A stretch of DNA of 64,000 bases from Saprospiraceae bacterium. Lineage in GTDB: Bacteria; Bacteroidota; Bacteroidia; Chitinophagales; Saprospiraceae. Where the stretch lies: the NCBI GenBank assembly GCA_020629515.1, contig JAHDDE010000002.1, forward strand, positions 16,594-80,593, read 5' to 3'. Made by a program: the position numbers and the translations under genes. Shown piece by piece: positions 52,605-62,156 of the stretch. Within the stretch, counting starts at the first letter, position 1, and each line of letters begins with the position of its first letter. Under the pieces are notes generated by a model. That model saw only the letters and a program-made list of their open reading frames with translations. It was not told the origin of the DNA and did no database searches.

Positions 52605-53615
52605 ATGTTTTACAAAACAATCATTCAAGGAAGACTATCATTTAATAATGAAAAGAGTTTTGCAAAAGTCTTTAAGATGTTTGAATATCGAACGGAGACC
52701 TATTACAAAAACGACGTTTTAGTTGCTCAGGAGGATATATTCAATGAAGAGCTTTTAACTCTTACAATCCCAAGATTTGTTGGAAATGCTTCAGATAAGT
52801 CTTTTAGAAATACAGTTAGCCTTCTGGATTATTGTGCACAATTTGCTGTTTCGGGAGAAATTAACGCTTGGATGATTAATGAAGGTAAAGTACTAAACTA
52901 TAAAAACATTCAACCGGAAAGTGATAAGGCCGTTGTGATGCAATTCAAGAAGGGAGATGATTTTTTTAAAGAAGGGCAAGATGATGAAGCACTTGAAGCA
53001 TTCAGCAAAACAATAGAAAAGTATGATGCGCATGCTCAAGCATATGAGAGAAGAGGTTGGACGAACATGCGTTTAAAAAACTATAGTGATGCCTTGTATG
53101 ACTTTAATAAAGCTGTAAAAATAGATGACTCAATAGCGTTTGCCTATTACGGAAAGGCTTTTATAGCTCGCAATGAAAATAACTTGAAAGAGGCAATTGC
53201 CAACTTTGAGTTAACATTGAAAAAATCCATAGCTCTCGAGGAACTATACTGGAAAGCTCGAATCAAAAAAGCTGAATGTCACATAGAGTTGGAAGAGTGG
53301 GACAAAGCCTCATTTGATCTTAAATTTTTCACTAAAAGAAAATTCAAAGAAGGAGATAAGAACTTGAAGAAGAAAGCTTATGCCCATATGATATATAGTT
53401 TTGTTTTACTACAAGAAGGGGAGCCAAAAGAAGCTTTGCAAGAAATTGAGAAGGCTTTTGAACATCATGATAAAAACTCAAGGATGTTTTCAGAGGCAGA
53501 AGGCTTTTACTATAAAGGATTAATAAAAAAAGAGTTAGGCAAAAGGGATTATAAAGCCGATCTGAAGAAAGCCATAGAGCTGGGTTCTAAAAAGGCAGAA
53601 GCTCTTTTAGGATAG
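52605..53615 (+). CDS. tetratricopeptide repeat protein, cytoplasmic
   Basis: 336 residues, no signal peptide. An N-terminal part of about 110 residues (FYKTIIQGRLSFNNEKSF) of unknown fold is followed by TPR units: AFSKTIEKYDAHAQAYERRG, DFNKAVKIDDSIAFAYYGKA and others, and a basic C-terminal end. Likely a protein-binding scaffold. Its partner is unknown. It is 37 bp before the PorE-like gene. Confidence 0.85.
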   Translation: MFYKTIIQGRLSFNNEKSFAKVFKMFEYRTETYYKNDVLVAQEDIFNEELLTLTIPRFVGNASDKSFRNTVSLLDYCAQFAVSGEINAWMINEGKVLNYKNIQPESDKAVVMQFKKGDDFFKEGQDDEALEAFSKTIEKYDAHAQAYERRGWTNMRLKNYSDALYDFNKAVKIDDSIAFAYYGKAFIARNENNLKEAIANFELTLKKSIALEELYWKARIKKAECHIELEEWDKASFDLKFFTKRKFKEGDKNLKKKAYAHMIYSFVLLQEGEPKEALQEIEKAFEHHDKNSRMFSEAEGFYYKGLIKKELGKRDYKADLKKAIELGSKKAEALLG

Positions 53616-53652
53616 TTGTAATTTTTGGCCCTCTAATTGTGTTAGATAATGT

Positions 53653-55524
53653 ATGTATAGAATTATCTTCATTTTAGCAATATTCTCATCTTCTTGTTCC
53701 TCTTCAAAGATTGTTGATAGTACATCTGATATAGATAGAGCAGAATACTTAGTTAAAAGAGGACAGTACGAACAAGCAGAAAATATTTTTTTGAGCTTAA
53801 TTGATAAGAATGAAAAATATCAAAAAGCAATTAGGGGAATAGTAGAGGTATATCAAATTACCAATAGACCCACGGACCTCATAAATTTACTTAAACACGA
53901 ATATGATAAAACGAGCAATGTATTTTTGCTAAGTGCACTTGCAGCTACCTATAGGAATCAAGGAGAATTTCATAAATCACAAGAGCTTTATGAAAGCTAT
54001 AAAGATCAAATAGGCCCTGATCATAGAAATGTAGCTAAGGTAGATGAGACAATTGAAGAGTTAAATTTCATAGTACAATTATTAGATAATCCTAAGGATA
54101 TAAATCTTATTAAGCTCGACAATGGCATAAATTCTGAATATCCAGAATATTCACCAAATTTTTCTTTGAATGCAAATAGTGTAGTATTTACAAGAAAAAT
54201 TAGAGGACAAGAAGATTTGTTTGAAGCAACATGGGATGGATCAGGTTACAATGTACTCCCCATTGAAGCAATCAATACAAAGTATAATGAAGGCGCACAA
54301 ACCATATCAGGTAAAGGCGACTTACTCATCTTTACGCATTGCAATGAGGATTTTGGTTTTGGGAGTTGTGATTTATACCAGACTTCAAGAATAGATGGCA
54401 AATGGCAAAAGCCGAGTAATTTGGGGAAGACAATCAATTCTGCAGGATGGGAATCACACCCATCAATAAGTCCTGATGGCAATGTCCTATATTTTGCAAG
54501 TAATCGAAAAGGAGGTTTTGGCAAAAGTGATATCTGGAGATCTGAAAAGATAAATGGTGAATGGCAACCTCCTACTAATCTTGGACCAAAAATTAACACT
54601 ATTGATCATGATGACTCTCCATTTATTCATGCAGATGGTCGCACAATCTATTTTAGATCCAAAGGACATCTCGGAATTGGGGGTTATGACATATTTGTCA
54701 GCAGATATTCCGAAAATCTCTGGAATACCCCTATTAATGTAGGCGCCCCTATAAATACTTTAGGAAATGAGGGAAATCTGGTGGTAAGTTTAGACGGTAG
54801 GTATGGGTATTATTCCTCGGATATGTCCAACAATGATATGGATATTTATCGATTTGAGCTTCCTTTAGAGTTTCGACCTGAACCTATGACATACGTTGAG
54901 GGGATAGTTTTATCACATATGGATAAAAAACCTATTCCGGCGAAGATTGAAGTTACTGATATAGAAAAAAATGTTGATCTGGTGTCTATAAATGTTGATG
55001 CTGGAGGCAAATTTTTATTTGCTGTTCCAGTAAAGAAGATGCTATCAATGCATATAGAACAAGAGGGTTATGTATTTCACTCAAGTCACATTGCATATGA
55101 TGAGGTACGCTCTGGACAAGATCCCTATGAAGAAATTATTTCTTTATTTCCGATCAAAACCATACAAGAAGAGAAAGCCATTAAACCTGTTATTTTAAAA
55201 AATATCTTTTTTGCAAGTAATAGTGCTGTTTTACTACCCCAGTCAAAAGTTGAGGTGGATTATCTGTCCCAATTATTGTTAGATAAGAAAGAATTGAAAA
55301 TTACTATTATTGGTCATACTGATAATGTTGGAAATGATAAGGATAACTTATACCTCTCTTTGGAAAGAGCTAAAGCAGTTAGGGCAGCCATTTTGTTAAA
55401 TGGAATTTCACCCGAAAGAATTAAATATGATGGTAAAGGAGAAATGGATCCTATAGCGTCTAATGAGACCGAGGAAGGGCGGGCGATAAACCGTCGTACT
55501 GAGTTTATAATAAATGGAGAATAA
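53653..55524 (+). CDS. PorE-like OmpA-family lipoprotein (TPR, propeller, regulatory domain, OmpA)
   Basis: 623 residues. Signal peptide and lipobox SSSC (Cys15). Then TPR units (about 25-150), a PD40 beta-propeller (about 160-415, with repeats such as WESHPSISPDGNVLYFAS and GYDIFVSR), a carboxypeptidase-regulatory domain (about 420-490, EGIVLSHMDKKPIPAKI), and a C-terminal OmpA domain (NIFFASNSAVLLPQSKVEVD, TIIGHTDNVG, LSLERAKAVRAAI) that binds peptidoglycan. This domain order is that of PorE of the T9SS, which links the secretion machine to the cell wall. The same order is also seen in related OmpA proteins, so the exact role is inferred. It overlaps rlmD by one base. Confidence 0.85.
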   Translation: MYRIIFILAIFSSSCSSSKIVDSTSDIDRAEYLVKRGQYEQAENIFLSLIDKNEKYQKAIRGIVEVYQITNRPTDLINLLKHEYDKTSNVFLLSALAATYRNQGEFHKSQELYESYKDQIGPDHRNVAKVDETIEELNFIVQLLDNPKDINLIKLDNGINSEYPEYSPNFSLNANSVVFTRKIRGQEDLFEATWDGSGYNVLPIEAINTKYNEGAQTISGKGDLLIFTHCNEDFGFGSCDLYQTSRIDGKWQKPSNLGKTINSAGWESHPSISPDGNVLYFASNRKGGFGKSDIWRSEKINGEWQPPTNLGPKINTIDHDDSPFIHADGRTIYFRSKGHLGIGGYDIFVSRYSENLWNTPINVGAPINTLGNEGNLVVSLDGRYGYYSSDMSNNDMDIYRFELPLEFRPEPMTYVEGIVLSHMDKKPIPAKIEVTDIEKNVDLVSINVDAGGKFLFAVPVKKMLSMHIEQEGYVFHSSHIAYDEVRSGQDPYEEIISLFPIKTIQEEKAIKPVILKNIFFASNSAVLLPQSKVEVDYLSQLLLDKKELKITIIGHTDNVGNDKDNLYLSLERAKAVRAAILLNGISPERIKYDGKGEMDPIASNETEEGRAINRRTEFIINGE

Positions 55525-56930
55525 TGGCTCGTAAAAAAAGAGTAATTCCAGATGTTTTGGCCATAGATATAGGTGATAAAGGCCAAACAATTGGGAGAAC
55601 CAAAGAAGGAGAAATAGTAATAATAAATGGAGGATGTGTGCCAGGGGATACTATTGACTTTTTGTATCTCCGTAAAAAGAAAGGATTAAAATTTGGCCAA
55701 GTAAAAGAGATCAAGTCTTTTTCGACAGATCGAGTTAATCCTCAATGTCAGCATTTTGGAATTTGTGGAGGATGTAAATGGCAAAACTTATCGTACAAGG
55801 CACAATTAAAATTTAAACAAACGGCTGTTGAGCAAGCAATTAAAAGAATTGCAAAAGACGAAGAACAAAAAGTTGAGACAATTGTGGCTTGCAAGGAAAC
55901 ATATGAATACAGAAACAAGTTGGAATATTCATTTTCCTCCAAGAGATGGCTGACGCTTGAAGAGATCAAATCAAACGCTGACTTTAGTAAGAGTAATGGT
56001 TTGGGGTTCCATATTTCTGGGGCATTTGACAAGGTGTTACAAATAGAAAAATGTCATTTACAAAATGACCTATCTAATCAAATAAGAAAAGAGGTTGCTC
56101 AGATAGCAGAAAAGCATCAATTAACCTATTATAATATAAGAGAGCACAAAGGATTTTTTAGAAATATAATTATTAGGAATTCTACTATTGGAGAATGGAT
56201 GGTAACGCTTGTGGTTGGAGAAGAAAATATAGATGACATTCAATTAGTATTGAATGAGCTAATTGGTGTATTTCCAAATGTTAATTCGTGGAATTACATT
56301 ATAAATCAAAAAATGAATTCGAGCTTATTTGACCTGCCATCAATCAACTATTCAGGAAAAGATCATATAATCGAAAGATTAGGAGAAATAAAATATAGAA
56401 TCAGTCCAAAGTCATTTTTTCAAACCAATAGTCGCCAGGCTGAAAGGCTTTATAACAAAGCGAGAGAACTGGCAAATCTGAAGAAGGACGATATTCTATA
56501 TGATTTGTATACTGGTACGGGAAGTATCGCCTTATATATGGCACAGGACTGTTTAAAAGTAGTAGGAATTGAGGAAGTCCCAGAAGCAATCCAAGATGCT
56601 AAACAAAATGCCAAAGAAAATGAAATTGGCAATGCTGAATTTTTAGTTGGAGATGTCAAAGAGGTATTAAAAGTAAGTTTTAAAGAGAAATATGGATCTC
56701 CAGATGTTGTAATAACAGATCCACCAAGAGCAGGAATGCATGCTGATGTGGTAGAAACCTTATTACAATTAGAATCGCCAAAAATAGTATATATAAGTTG
56801 CAACCCTTCTACCCAAGCTCGTGACATATTATTGTTAAAAGAAAAATATCGAATTGAACGAATTGTACCTGTTGATATGTTTCCTCATACGAGCCATATT
56901 GAATCAATTGCTCAGCTAATATTAAAATAA
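55524..56930 (+). CDS. rlmD: 23S rRNA (uracil-C5)-methyltransferase RlmD
   Basis: 468 residues. TRAM domain (about 10-65), a [4Fe-4S] site formed by PQCQHFGICGGCKW and a later Cys, the SAM-binding ILYDLYTGTGSIALYMAQ, and the catalytic region YISCNPSTQARDIL with its nucleophilic Cys. It methylates U1939 or an equivalent uracil in 23S rRNA. It overlaps the PorE-like gene by one base. Confidence 0.92.
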   Translation: MARKKRVIPDVLAIDIGDKGQTIGRTKEGEIVIINGGCVPGDTIDFLYLRKKKGLKFGQVKEIKSFSTDRVNPQCQHFGICGGCKWQNLSYKAQLKFKQTAVEQAIKRIAKDEEQKVETIVACKETYEYRNKLEYSFSSKRWLTLEEIKSNADFSKSNGLGFHISGAFDKVLQIEKCHLQNDLSNQIRKEVAQIAEKHQLTYYNIREHKGFFRNIIIRNSTIGEWMVTLVVGEENIDDIQLVLNELIGVFPNVNSWNYIINQKMNSSLFDLPSINYSGKDHIIERLGEIKYRISPKSFFQTNSRQAERLYNKARELANLKKDDILYDLYTGTGSIALYMAQDCLKVVGIEEVPEAIQDAKQNAKENEIGNAEFLVGDVKEVLKVSFKEKYGSPDVVITDPPRAGMHADVVETLLQLESPKIVYISCNPSTQARDILLLKEKYRIERIVPVDMFPHTSHIESIAQLILK

Positions 56931-57305
56931 ATGTCCACGACAAAGTTTATACAACTTGAAGAAGAGCTTAGAGACTTTACACTCACTATGAGCAAAGCTC
57001 AAGATGCAATCTTAGATCAAGAAGTATCAAAGTATCCTATTTTTGTTGTTCACCAACACGAAGTTGAAATTGGAGTACAACTTGTTGATGGAGCAAAAAT
57101 GGGTTTAACATGGTCTATACATGCATCTAGTTTAGAAGAGTTTGTGTCCAAGCAGATTATAGAGGAGCATAAGGTGGACTCCTTTAAAACTATCTATAAA
57201 TCCACTGATCATTTTTTTTGTTGCTTTGTATTAAGTGAACTTGGAGCGAATTTTATTTTTCTACCTAAATCAAACGTTACAAAAAGAAAAGACAACAGAG
57301 TATGA
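56931..57305 (+). CDS. conserved hypothetical protein
   Basis: 124 residues starting directly after the rlmD stop, and overlapping rmlA by 4 bp (ATGA). No signal or membrane span. It is mixed alpha/beta with [17 protein letters not shown] and [16 protein letters not shown]. Family not recognised by me. Its coupling to rmlA suggests co-expression, but gives no function. Confidence 0.8.
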   Translation: MSTTKFIQLEEELRDFTLTMSKAQDAILDQEVSKYPIFVVHQHEVEIGVQLVDGAKMGLTWSIHASSLEEFVSKQIIEEHKVDSFKTIYKSTDHFFCCFVLSELGANFIFLPKSNVTKRKDNRV

Positions 57306-58165
57306 AAGGAATAATACTAGCAGGAGGGTTAGGGACTAGACTATATCCTCTCACTCTTGCTATGAGTAAGCAGATGATGCCAGTATATGATAAACCAATG
57401 ATATATTATCCATTATCTACTTTGATGTTGGCAGGTATTAGAGATATTTTGATTATCTCTTCACCAGATCATCTACCACTTTTTGAGCAATTATTAGGTG
57501 ATGGGAAAAACCTTGGATGTAATTTTTCATACGTAGCACAATACGAGCCTAATGGTTTGGCTCAAGCATTTGTATTAGGGGAGGAGTTTATAGATGGCGA
57601 TGCTGCGGCTTTGATCTTAGGGGATAATATATTTTATGGTAATGGATTGGCTGATAGTCTTCAGTCATGCATTAACCCTAATGGAGGTTATGTTTTTGCT
57701 TATCAAGTCAAGGATCCAGAGAGGTATGGAGTAGTCGAGTTTGATGATAATAATAGAGTTATATCTATCGAGGAAAAACCAGATCAGCCAAAGTCAAACT
57801 TTGCTGTTCCTGGATTATACTTTTATGATAAGAATGTGGTAGATATAGCTAAAAATCTTAAACCAAGTCCTCGAGGAGAATATGAGATCACAGATGTAAA
57901 TAAGGAATATCTTAAGAGAGGTAAGCTAAAGGTTGAAGTGTTTAATAGAGGCATGGCCTGGTTAGATACTGGTACTCATGAGTCTCTCCTTCAAGCAGGA
58001 CAGTTCATCCAAGTGATCGAAGAAAGACAAGGTCTTAAGATAGGATGTATCGAAGAAATAGCCTACAAGATGGGATATATTGAAGAAGAAGGATTAGAAA
58101 AATTGGCTAACAAATTGATAAAAAGCGGATATGGAAGTTATCTATTTGATCTGCTTAATGAATAA
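57302..58165 (+). CDS. rmlA: glucose-1-phosphate thymidylyltransferase
   Basis: 287 residues, full length. It makes dTDP-glucose, the first step to dTDP-rhamnose and other deoxysugars. Nucleotide site [13 protein letters not shown], then [43 protein letters not shown] and [13 protein letters not shown]. rmlB, C and D are not next to it. It closes the plus-strand block. Confidence 0.97.
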   Translation: MKGIILAGGLGTRLYPLTLAMSKQMMPVYDKPMIYYPLSTLMLAGIRDILIISSPDHLPLFEQLLGDGKNLGCNFSYVAQYEPNGLAQAFVLGEEFIDGDAAALILGDNIFYGNGLADSLQSCINPNGGYVFAYQVKDPERYGVVEFDDNNRVISIEEKPDQPKSNFAVPGLYFYDKNVVDIAKNLKPSPRGEYEITDVNKEYLKRGKLKVEVFNRGMAWLDTGTHESLLQAGQFIQVIEERQGLKIGCIEEIAYKMGYIEEEGLEKLANKLIKSGYGSYLFDLLNE

Positions 58166-58262
58166 TTAACCGAATTGTCGCTGTTACTGCGTTTTAACTA
58201 TAATCAGTAGTATATCTTGATCTTAATAAAATCTAATGTGTTAATACTATAAAGTTGAATTT

Positions 58263-58796
58263 ATGCAAAAAGTGTTTATTGGGATTTTAACTCTAATTTT
58301 AGCGCTTGGTGCGTATAACTTTTTTCTTAAGCCACCTTCATTTGTTAATGGTTCTATCGCACCTGAAATCAATGCAAATCTTATTGATGGAAAACCTTTT
58401 TCACTTAAAGATTTAGAAGGAAAATATGTTTTAATTGACTTTTGGGGTTCATGGTGTGGTCCATGTATCAAAGAAATTCCTGACCTTAAGAATTTAAATA
58501 ATCGATATAAAAATAAGAGGGGTAAGAATGGCGAGTCTTTTGAAATTTTAAGTATAGCACTTGAGAAGTCAGATAAGTACACAAAACAAATAATAAATCA
58601 AAGTGGATTAAATTGGCCTTATCACATAATTGACGTATCAAAAATTGTGATGATGTCATCTATTGCTCAAGATTATAGCGTAAAAGAATTACCAACAAAA
58701 TTTTTACTTAATCCCCAGAATGAAATAATTGGGACAAATCAATCTTTTGAGGAGATCATGACATTGTTGGATGCTCGATTAACCGAATCGATTTGA
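58263..58796 (+). CDS. TlpA/ResA-like thioredoxin, membrane-anchored
   Basis: 177 residues. One uncleaved N-terminal helix (QKVFIGILTLILALGAYNFF) tethers it outside the inner membrane. The thioredoxin-like domain has the active site FWGSWCGPCIKEIPDL and the cis-Pro in KELPTKFLLN. It probably reduces or shuffles disulphides, e.g. in cytochrome maturation or secreted proteins. Its last 58 bp are overlapped by the convergent glycosyltransferase. Confidence 0.92.
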   Translation: MQKVFIGILTLILALGAYNFFLKPPSFVNGSIAPEINANLIDGKPFSLKDLEGKYVLIDFWGSWCGPCIKEIPDLKNLNNRYKNKRGKNGESFEILSIALEKSDKYTKQIINQSGLNWPYHIIDVSKIVMMSSIAQDYSVKELPTKFLLNPQNEIIGTNQSFEEIMTLLDARLTESI

Positions 58797-59923
58797 GATA
58801 TACTATCTAAGGATCGATAATAAATACTTATAATTTTGTTGATGTCAAATTGGGTTTTAATATAATCCCGACCATTCTGACCCATTTTAAGGCGTTCAAT
58901 GCTATCCAAATCCAAAAACTTTTGAATAGCTAATATTAAAGAGCTGGTAGATTTCTTAGCACATATAAAGCCAGTAATATTATTTATTACAAGTTCTTTA
59001 CATCCTGTATTATCAGTAGTGATCAAAGGAGTTGACATACTTGCAGCCTCAAGCAATACCCTTGAAATACCCTCTTTATAAAAAGAAGGTAAAATCACAC
59101 AATCTGCTCTATCAATAAAAGGTCTTACATCTTCCGTACTACCTAAATATTTAATTATTCCAAGATTTTGCCAATTCTTAATCTGGGTATAACTTACCGA
59201 GTCAGGATTTTTAGGATCTATAAAACCTAAGATTTCAAATCTAACATTCTTATTCAAACGTTTTATTTGTTTAGCGGCTTCAACGAAATGAACAATCCCT
59301 TTTTGTCCTAATAACCTTCCTGCGAATAAAAAACGTGTTATTGGTGTTTTTCTTTTTTTATAGAGTGCTCTAAATTTCGAAGTATTAATACCTTCCGATG
59401 GCAAAATTCTAACAGTAGAATGAGTGTTAATAATCTTGTTATCGATGAATTTTTGATAATCATCCGTATTCAGAAACCAAGTTTCTGTGGAAAGTTTACA
59501 GGCAACTCTATATAACAGATTAACTATCTTTGAAACGATCATACTTTTAAAAGAAAAAAGTTGTCCCTGCCCAGTGGTAATGGCTACAGTTTTTTCAATT
59601 CTGGCAAAGAAAGAAGCAAAGCTTCCATAAATGTTGGGTTTTGTGGTATAATGGTAAACAACAGTGAATTGGTTTGTGCTGTAGATTCTAATTAACTGAA
59701 ATAATAGTTTTAAATCATAATATGGGTTGTAGCTATAGTTGTTAAGACTGAGAGGAATAAAGGAGATTCCTTCTGCGATCAACTTAGTAGAGTATGTATC
59801 CTCTGGAGCTATAGCATATATGTCATATCCAGAAGATTTCAGTGATCTTAAGACATCTATTCTAAAGTTATAGATACTCCAAGAAGTATTAGAAACGAAT
59901 GCTATTTTCTTCTTATTCTTCAG
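58739..59923 (-). CDS. glycosyltransferase family 4, probable CTG start
   Basis: About 394 residues from CTG 59923. The first ATG/GTG/TTG is TTG 59782, but the frame upstream carries the family start: KNKKKIAFVSNTSWSIYNF then DVLRSLKSSGYDIYAIAPED. It is open to a TAA just upstream of the CTG (59933-59935). CTG lies 2 nt past the manC stop codon, a typical coupled start. The rest has HYTTKPNIYGSFASFFARIE, AGRLLGQKGIVHFVEAAKQ and SFYKEGISRVLLEAASMSTP. Probably part of the surface polysaccharide cluster. Confidence 0.85.
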   Translation of the reverse strand: MKNKKKIAFVSNTSWSIYNFRIDVLRSLKSSGYDIYAIAPEDTYSTKLIAEGISFIPLSLNNYSYNPYYDLKLLFQLIRIYSTNQFTVVYHYTTKPNIYGSFASFFARIEKTVAITTGQGQLFSFKSMIVSKIVNLLYRVACKLSTETWFLNTDDYQKFIDNKIINTHSTVRILPSEGINTSKFRALYKKRKTPITRFLFAGRLLGQKGIVHFVEAAKQIKRLNKNVRFEILGFIDPKNPDSVSYTQIKNWQNLGIIKYLGSTEDVRPFIDRADCVILPSFYKEGISRVLLEAASMSTPLITTDNTGCKELVINNITGFICAKKSTSSLILAIQKFLDLDSIERLKMGQNGRDYIKTQFDINKIISIYYRSLDSISQIDSVNRASNNVMISSKD

Positions 59924-59925
59924 AT

Positions 59926-60990
59926 TTAAACATAGTTACTATCCTTAAAGGTAGCTCTTAATTGTTTTATGTTCTGTTCTTCTTTTCTAGGATATATAAG
60001 TAACACGTCGTTATCATCTATAATGATATAATCCTCTATGCCTTTTATAACAATAAGTTTTTTATTAGTAGAGGTTCTGATCAAATTTCCTTTTGATTCA
60101 ATAATGGAGCTATGTGATGTTAAGTCTACATTACCATGCTCATCTTTTTCAGAAAAATCATACAGAGAGTTCCAAGTTCCTAAATCCGACCAACCGATGT
60201 CAGAGGGTATAGTATATACATTCTTAGCATGCTCTAGTATTGCAAAGTCTACAGAGATGTTCTTTGTTTTAGGATAGGTTTGGTTGATGTAATGCTGCTC
60301 GTTAGGCGTGTTAAATTGTTTTTCATCTACGCAAAGAACATCTAAAATTTCTGAGCAAGAATTGTTGAATTCGCCTAAAATGGTTGAAACAGACCAAACA
60401 AAAATTCCTGCATTCCATAGATAATTTCCACTTTCTAAGTAAGATTGGGCTACTTCTTTATTAGGTTTTTCTTTAAAATCGAGCACTTTATTAATCTTAT
60501 CTCCCTTAGTATAATTGATATACCCATATCCTGTATCTGGTCTTGTAGGCTCAATTCCTAAAGTAACTATTGCTTCATTAGACGCAGCATAATTAAAAGC
60601 TAAATCGAGGTTTGCTTTAAATGTATTTTCTTTTAATATCACGTGATCTGAGGGCAGCATAGCGAATACAGCTTTCGGATTTTTAGCTTTAAGATGTAGA
60701 GCTGTATAGGCTACACATGGAGCCGTATTATTTCTTGATGGTTCTAATAATAATTGTTCTTCACTAATCTCAGGAAGTTGTTCTAATATTAGGTCTTTAT
60801 ACATCCCATTAGAAACAATCATTATGTTTTGAGAAGGAACAATTTTTGAAGCACGATCAAAAGTTGATTGGATTAGTGATCGCCCTGTTCCTAAAATATC
60901 TAAAAATTGTTTTGGGAAATTTTCTCTACTAGAAGGCCAAAATCTTGAACCTACACCCCCAGCCATTATTGCTATGTAATTATTCTTCAT
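59926..60990 (-). CDS. manC: mannose-1-phosphate guanylyltransferase
   Basis: 354 residues, the length of the single-domain enzyme without the isomerase part. It makes GDP-mannose. Nucleotide loop MAGGVGSRFWPSSREN with FPKQF, LPSDHVILK, and a sugar-binding WNAGIFVWS. Between GT4 genes on both sides, 11 bp after the upstream one. Supplies the mannose or fucose donor for the polymer. Confidence 0.95.
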   Translation of the reverse strand: MKNNYIAIMAGGVGSRFWPSSRENFPKQFLDILGTGRSLIQSTFDRASKIVPSQNIMIVSNGMYKDLILEQLPEISEEQLLLEPSRNNTAPCVAYTALHLKAKNPKAVFAMLPSDHVILKENTFKANLDLAFNYAASNEAIVTLGIEPTRPDTGYGYINYTKGDKINKVLDFKEKPNKEVAQSYLESGNYLWNAGIFVWSVSTILGEFNNSCSEILDVLCVDEKQFNTPNEQHYINQTYPKTKNISVDFAILEHAKNVYTIPSDIGWSDLGTWNSLYDFSEKDEHGNVDLTSHSSIIESKGNLIRTSTNKKLIVIKGIEDYIIIDDNDVLLIYPRKEEQNIKQLRATFKDSNYV

Positions 60991-61001
60991 TTTAATTTTA
61001 T

Positions 61002-62156
61002 TTAATTGATTTTCTCAGAATTCAAAAGGGATATTATAATCTGCAGTCCTCGGTCATACTCGGATTGCAACTTTTCAAAAACTTCTAAAGTCTTTTTCTT
61101 TTTATTAAAGACAACTTTTTTGTCTATACTATCTATTAACTCTTTGACTTTTTGACTTTTATTTTTTGAAGGTTCGATTATCCAGGAGCACTCTTCCACA
61201 TAATGCCAAGTATCACTCTCTTTCTTTCCACCAAATAGAATGCAACTTCCATATTGTGTGGAGGTAATAGCTTTTGATGGTACGCAGATATGCGTCCAAT
61301 CAGGGAGTAGAGTGACAATTTGAATGTCCAAATATTTTAGATCATTCCAACTCAGATGATCTTTGATTATTACATTGTCGCACTGTTGATCTTTTAACCA
61401 TTCATAAAATTCTGAAGATTTAGAGCCTTTACAGCTAAATATAAAATGGTACTTGGCCTGATCACAATTTTGGATGATTAATTGTAAGAAATTGATGTCA
61501 TGGGCTTCACCCAAGTTGCCGGAATAAGAGATATAGATTTTGTCACCATCGTTATACCAGTATGGAGGAGCATTGTCTAATGGTTTTTTATTATTAATTA
61601 TCCCTATTGGTAAGCTAATAAATTGTGATTGAGGAAAATACTTTTTTAAATAGTTGGTTTGGTGAGCACCTAATGTTATTAGAGCATATGGTTTATAATT
61701 CTTTAATCTTGATTGAAAGAATCTATAAAGCACATTTTTTGGCTTGACTAGGCCATTAGCCTCAAAAGCATCAGGATAAATATCCATCATCCAAAAAATG
61801 GTTTTATCAGACCTTAAAAGAAAAGTTGCCCAAAACTGAATAAATGGAGGATCACTTAGGACAATATAGACATCTTGATTGCTGTACTTAGCGCGCCAGA
61901 CTAACCTAAAACTATCGATAAAATTGAAGAAAAGTCTAAGAGTCTTTCTTTTTCCTGAGTAAGAAATTCTATGAAGGGACCATTTAAATCGCTTATCATT
62001 ATCTTGTTTAAGAGTCTGTTTTGTTGTTGTTCCCCAAAAAGAAATGGTAGGATTTAGGTCATTAGTATTATAGATAGCTTTAGCCATCTCGAATGCATGG
62101 TATCCTGTTGCTGATGATATTGGAGGAAAAGACTTATTTATAAATCCGATTTTCAT
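61002..62156 (-). CDS. glycosyltransferase family 4
   Basis: 384 residues from ATG 62156. N-terminal acceptor domain (KIGFINKSFPPISSATGYH, with the WbuB-like DVYIVLSDPPFIQFWATFLL), then a donor domain starting at KIYISYSGNLGEAHDINFLQ. The EX7E motif is weak (CVPSKAITSTQYGSCILFGG instead). It overlaps the upstream transferase by 4 bp. Confidence 0.88.
   Translation of the reverse strand: MKIGFINKSFPPISSATGYHAFEMAKAIYNTNDLNPTISFWGTTTKQTLKQDNDKRFKWSLHRISYSGKRKTLRLFFNFIDSFRLVWRAKYSNQDVYIVLSDPPFIQFWATFLLRSDKTIFWMMDIYPDAFEANGLVKPKNVLYRFFQSRLKNYKPYALITLGAHQTNYLKKYFPQSQFISLPIGIINNKKPLDNAPPYWYNDGDKIYISYSGNLGEAHDINFLQLIIQNCDQAKYHFIFSCKGSKSSEFYEWLKDQQCDNVIIKDHLSWNDLKYLDIQIVTLLPDWTHICVPSKAITSTQYGSCILFGGKKESDTWHYVEECSWIIEPSKNKSQKVKELIDSIDKKVVFNKKKKTLEVFEKLQSEYDRGLQIIISLLNSEKIN

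Noticed and set aside
60635-60655. CACGTG palindromes at about 9894, 36384 and 60642 as further parS sites.
   Set aside because: They lie inside genes and the flanks do not match TGTTnCACGTGnAACA.
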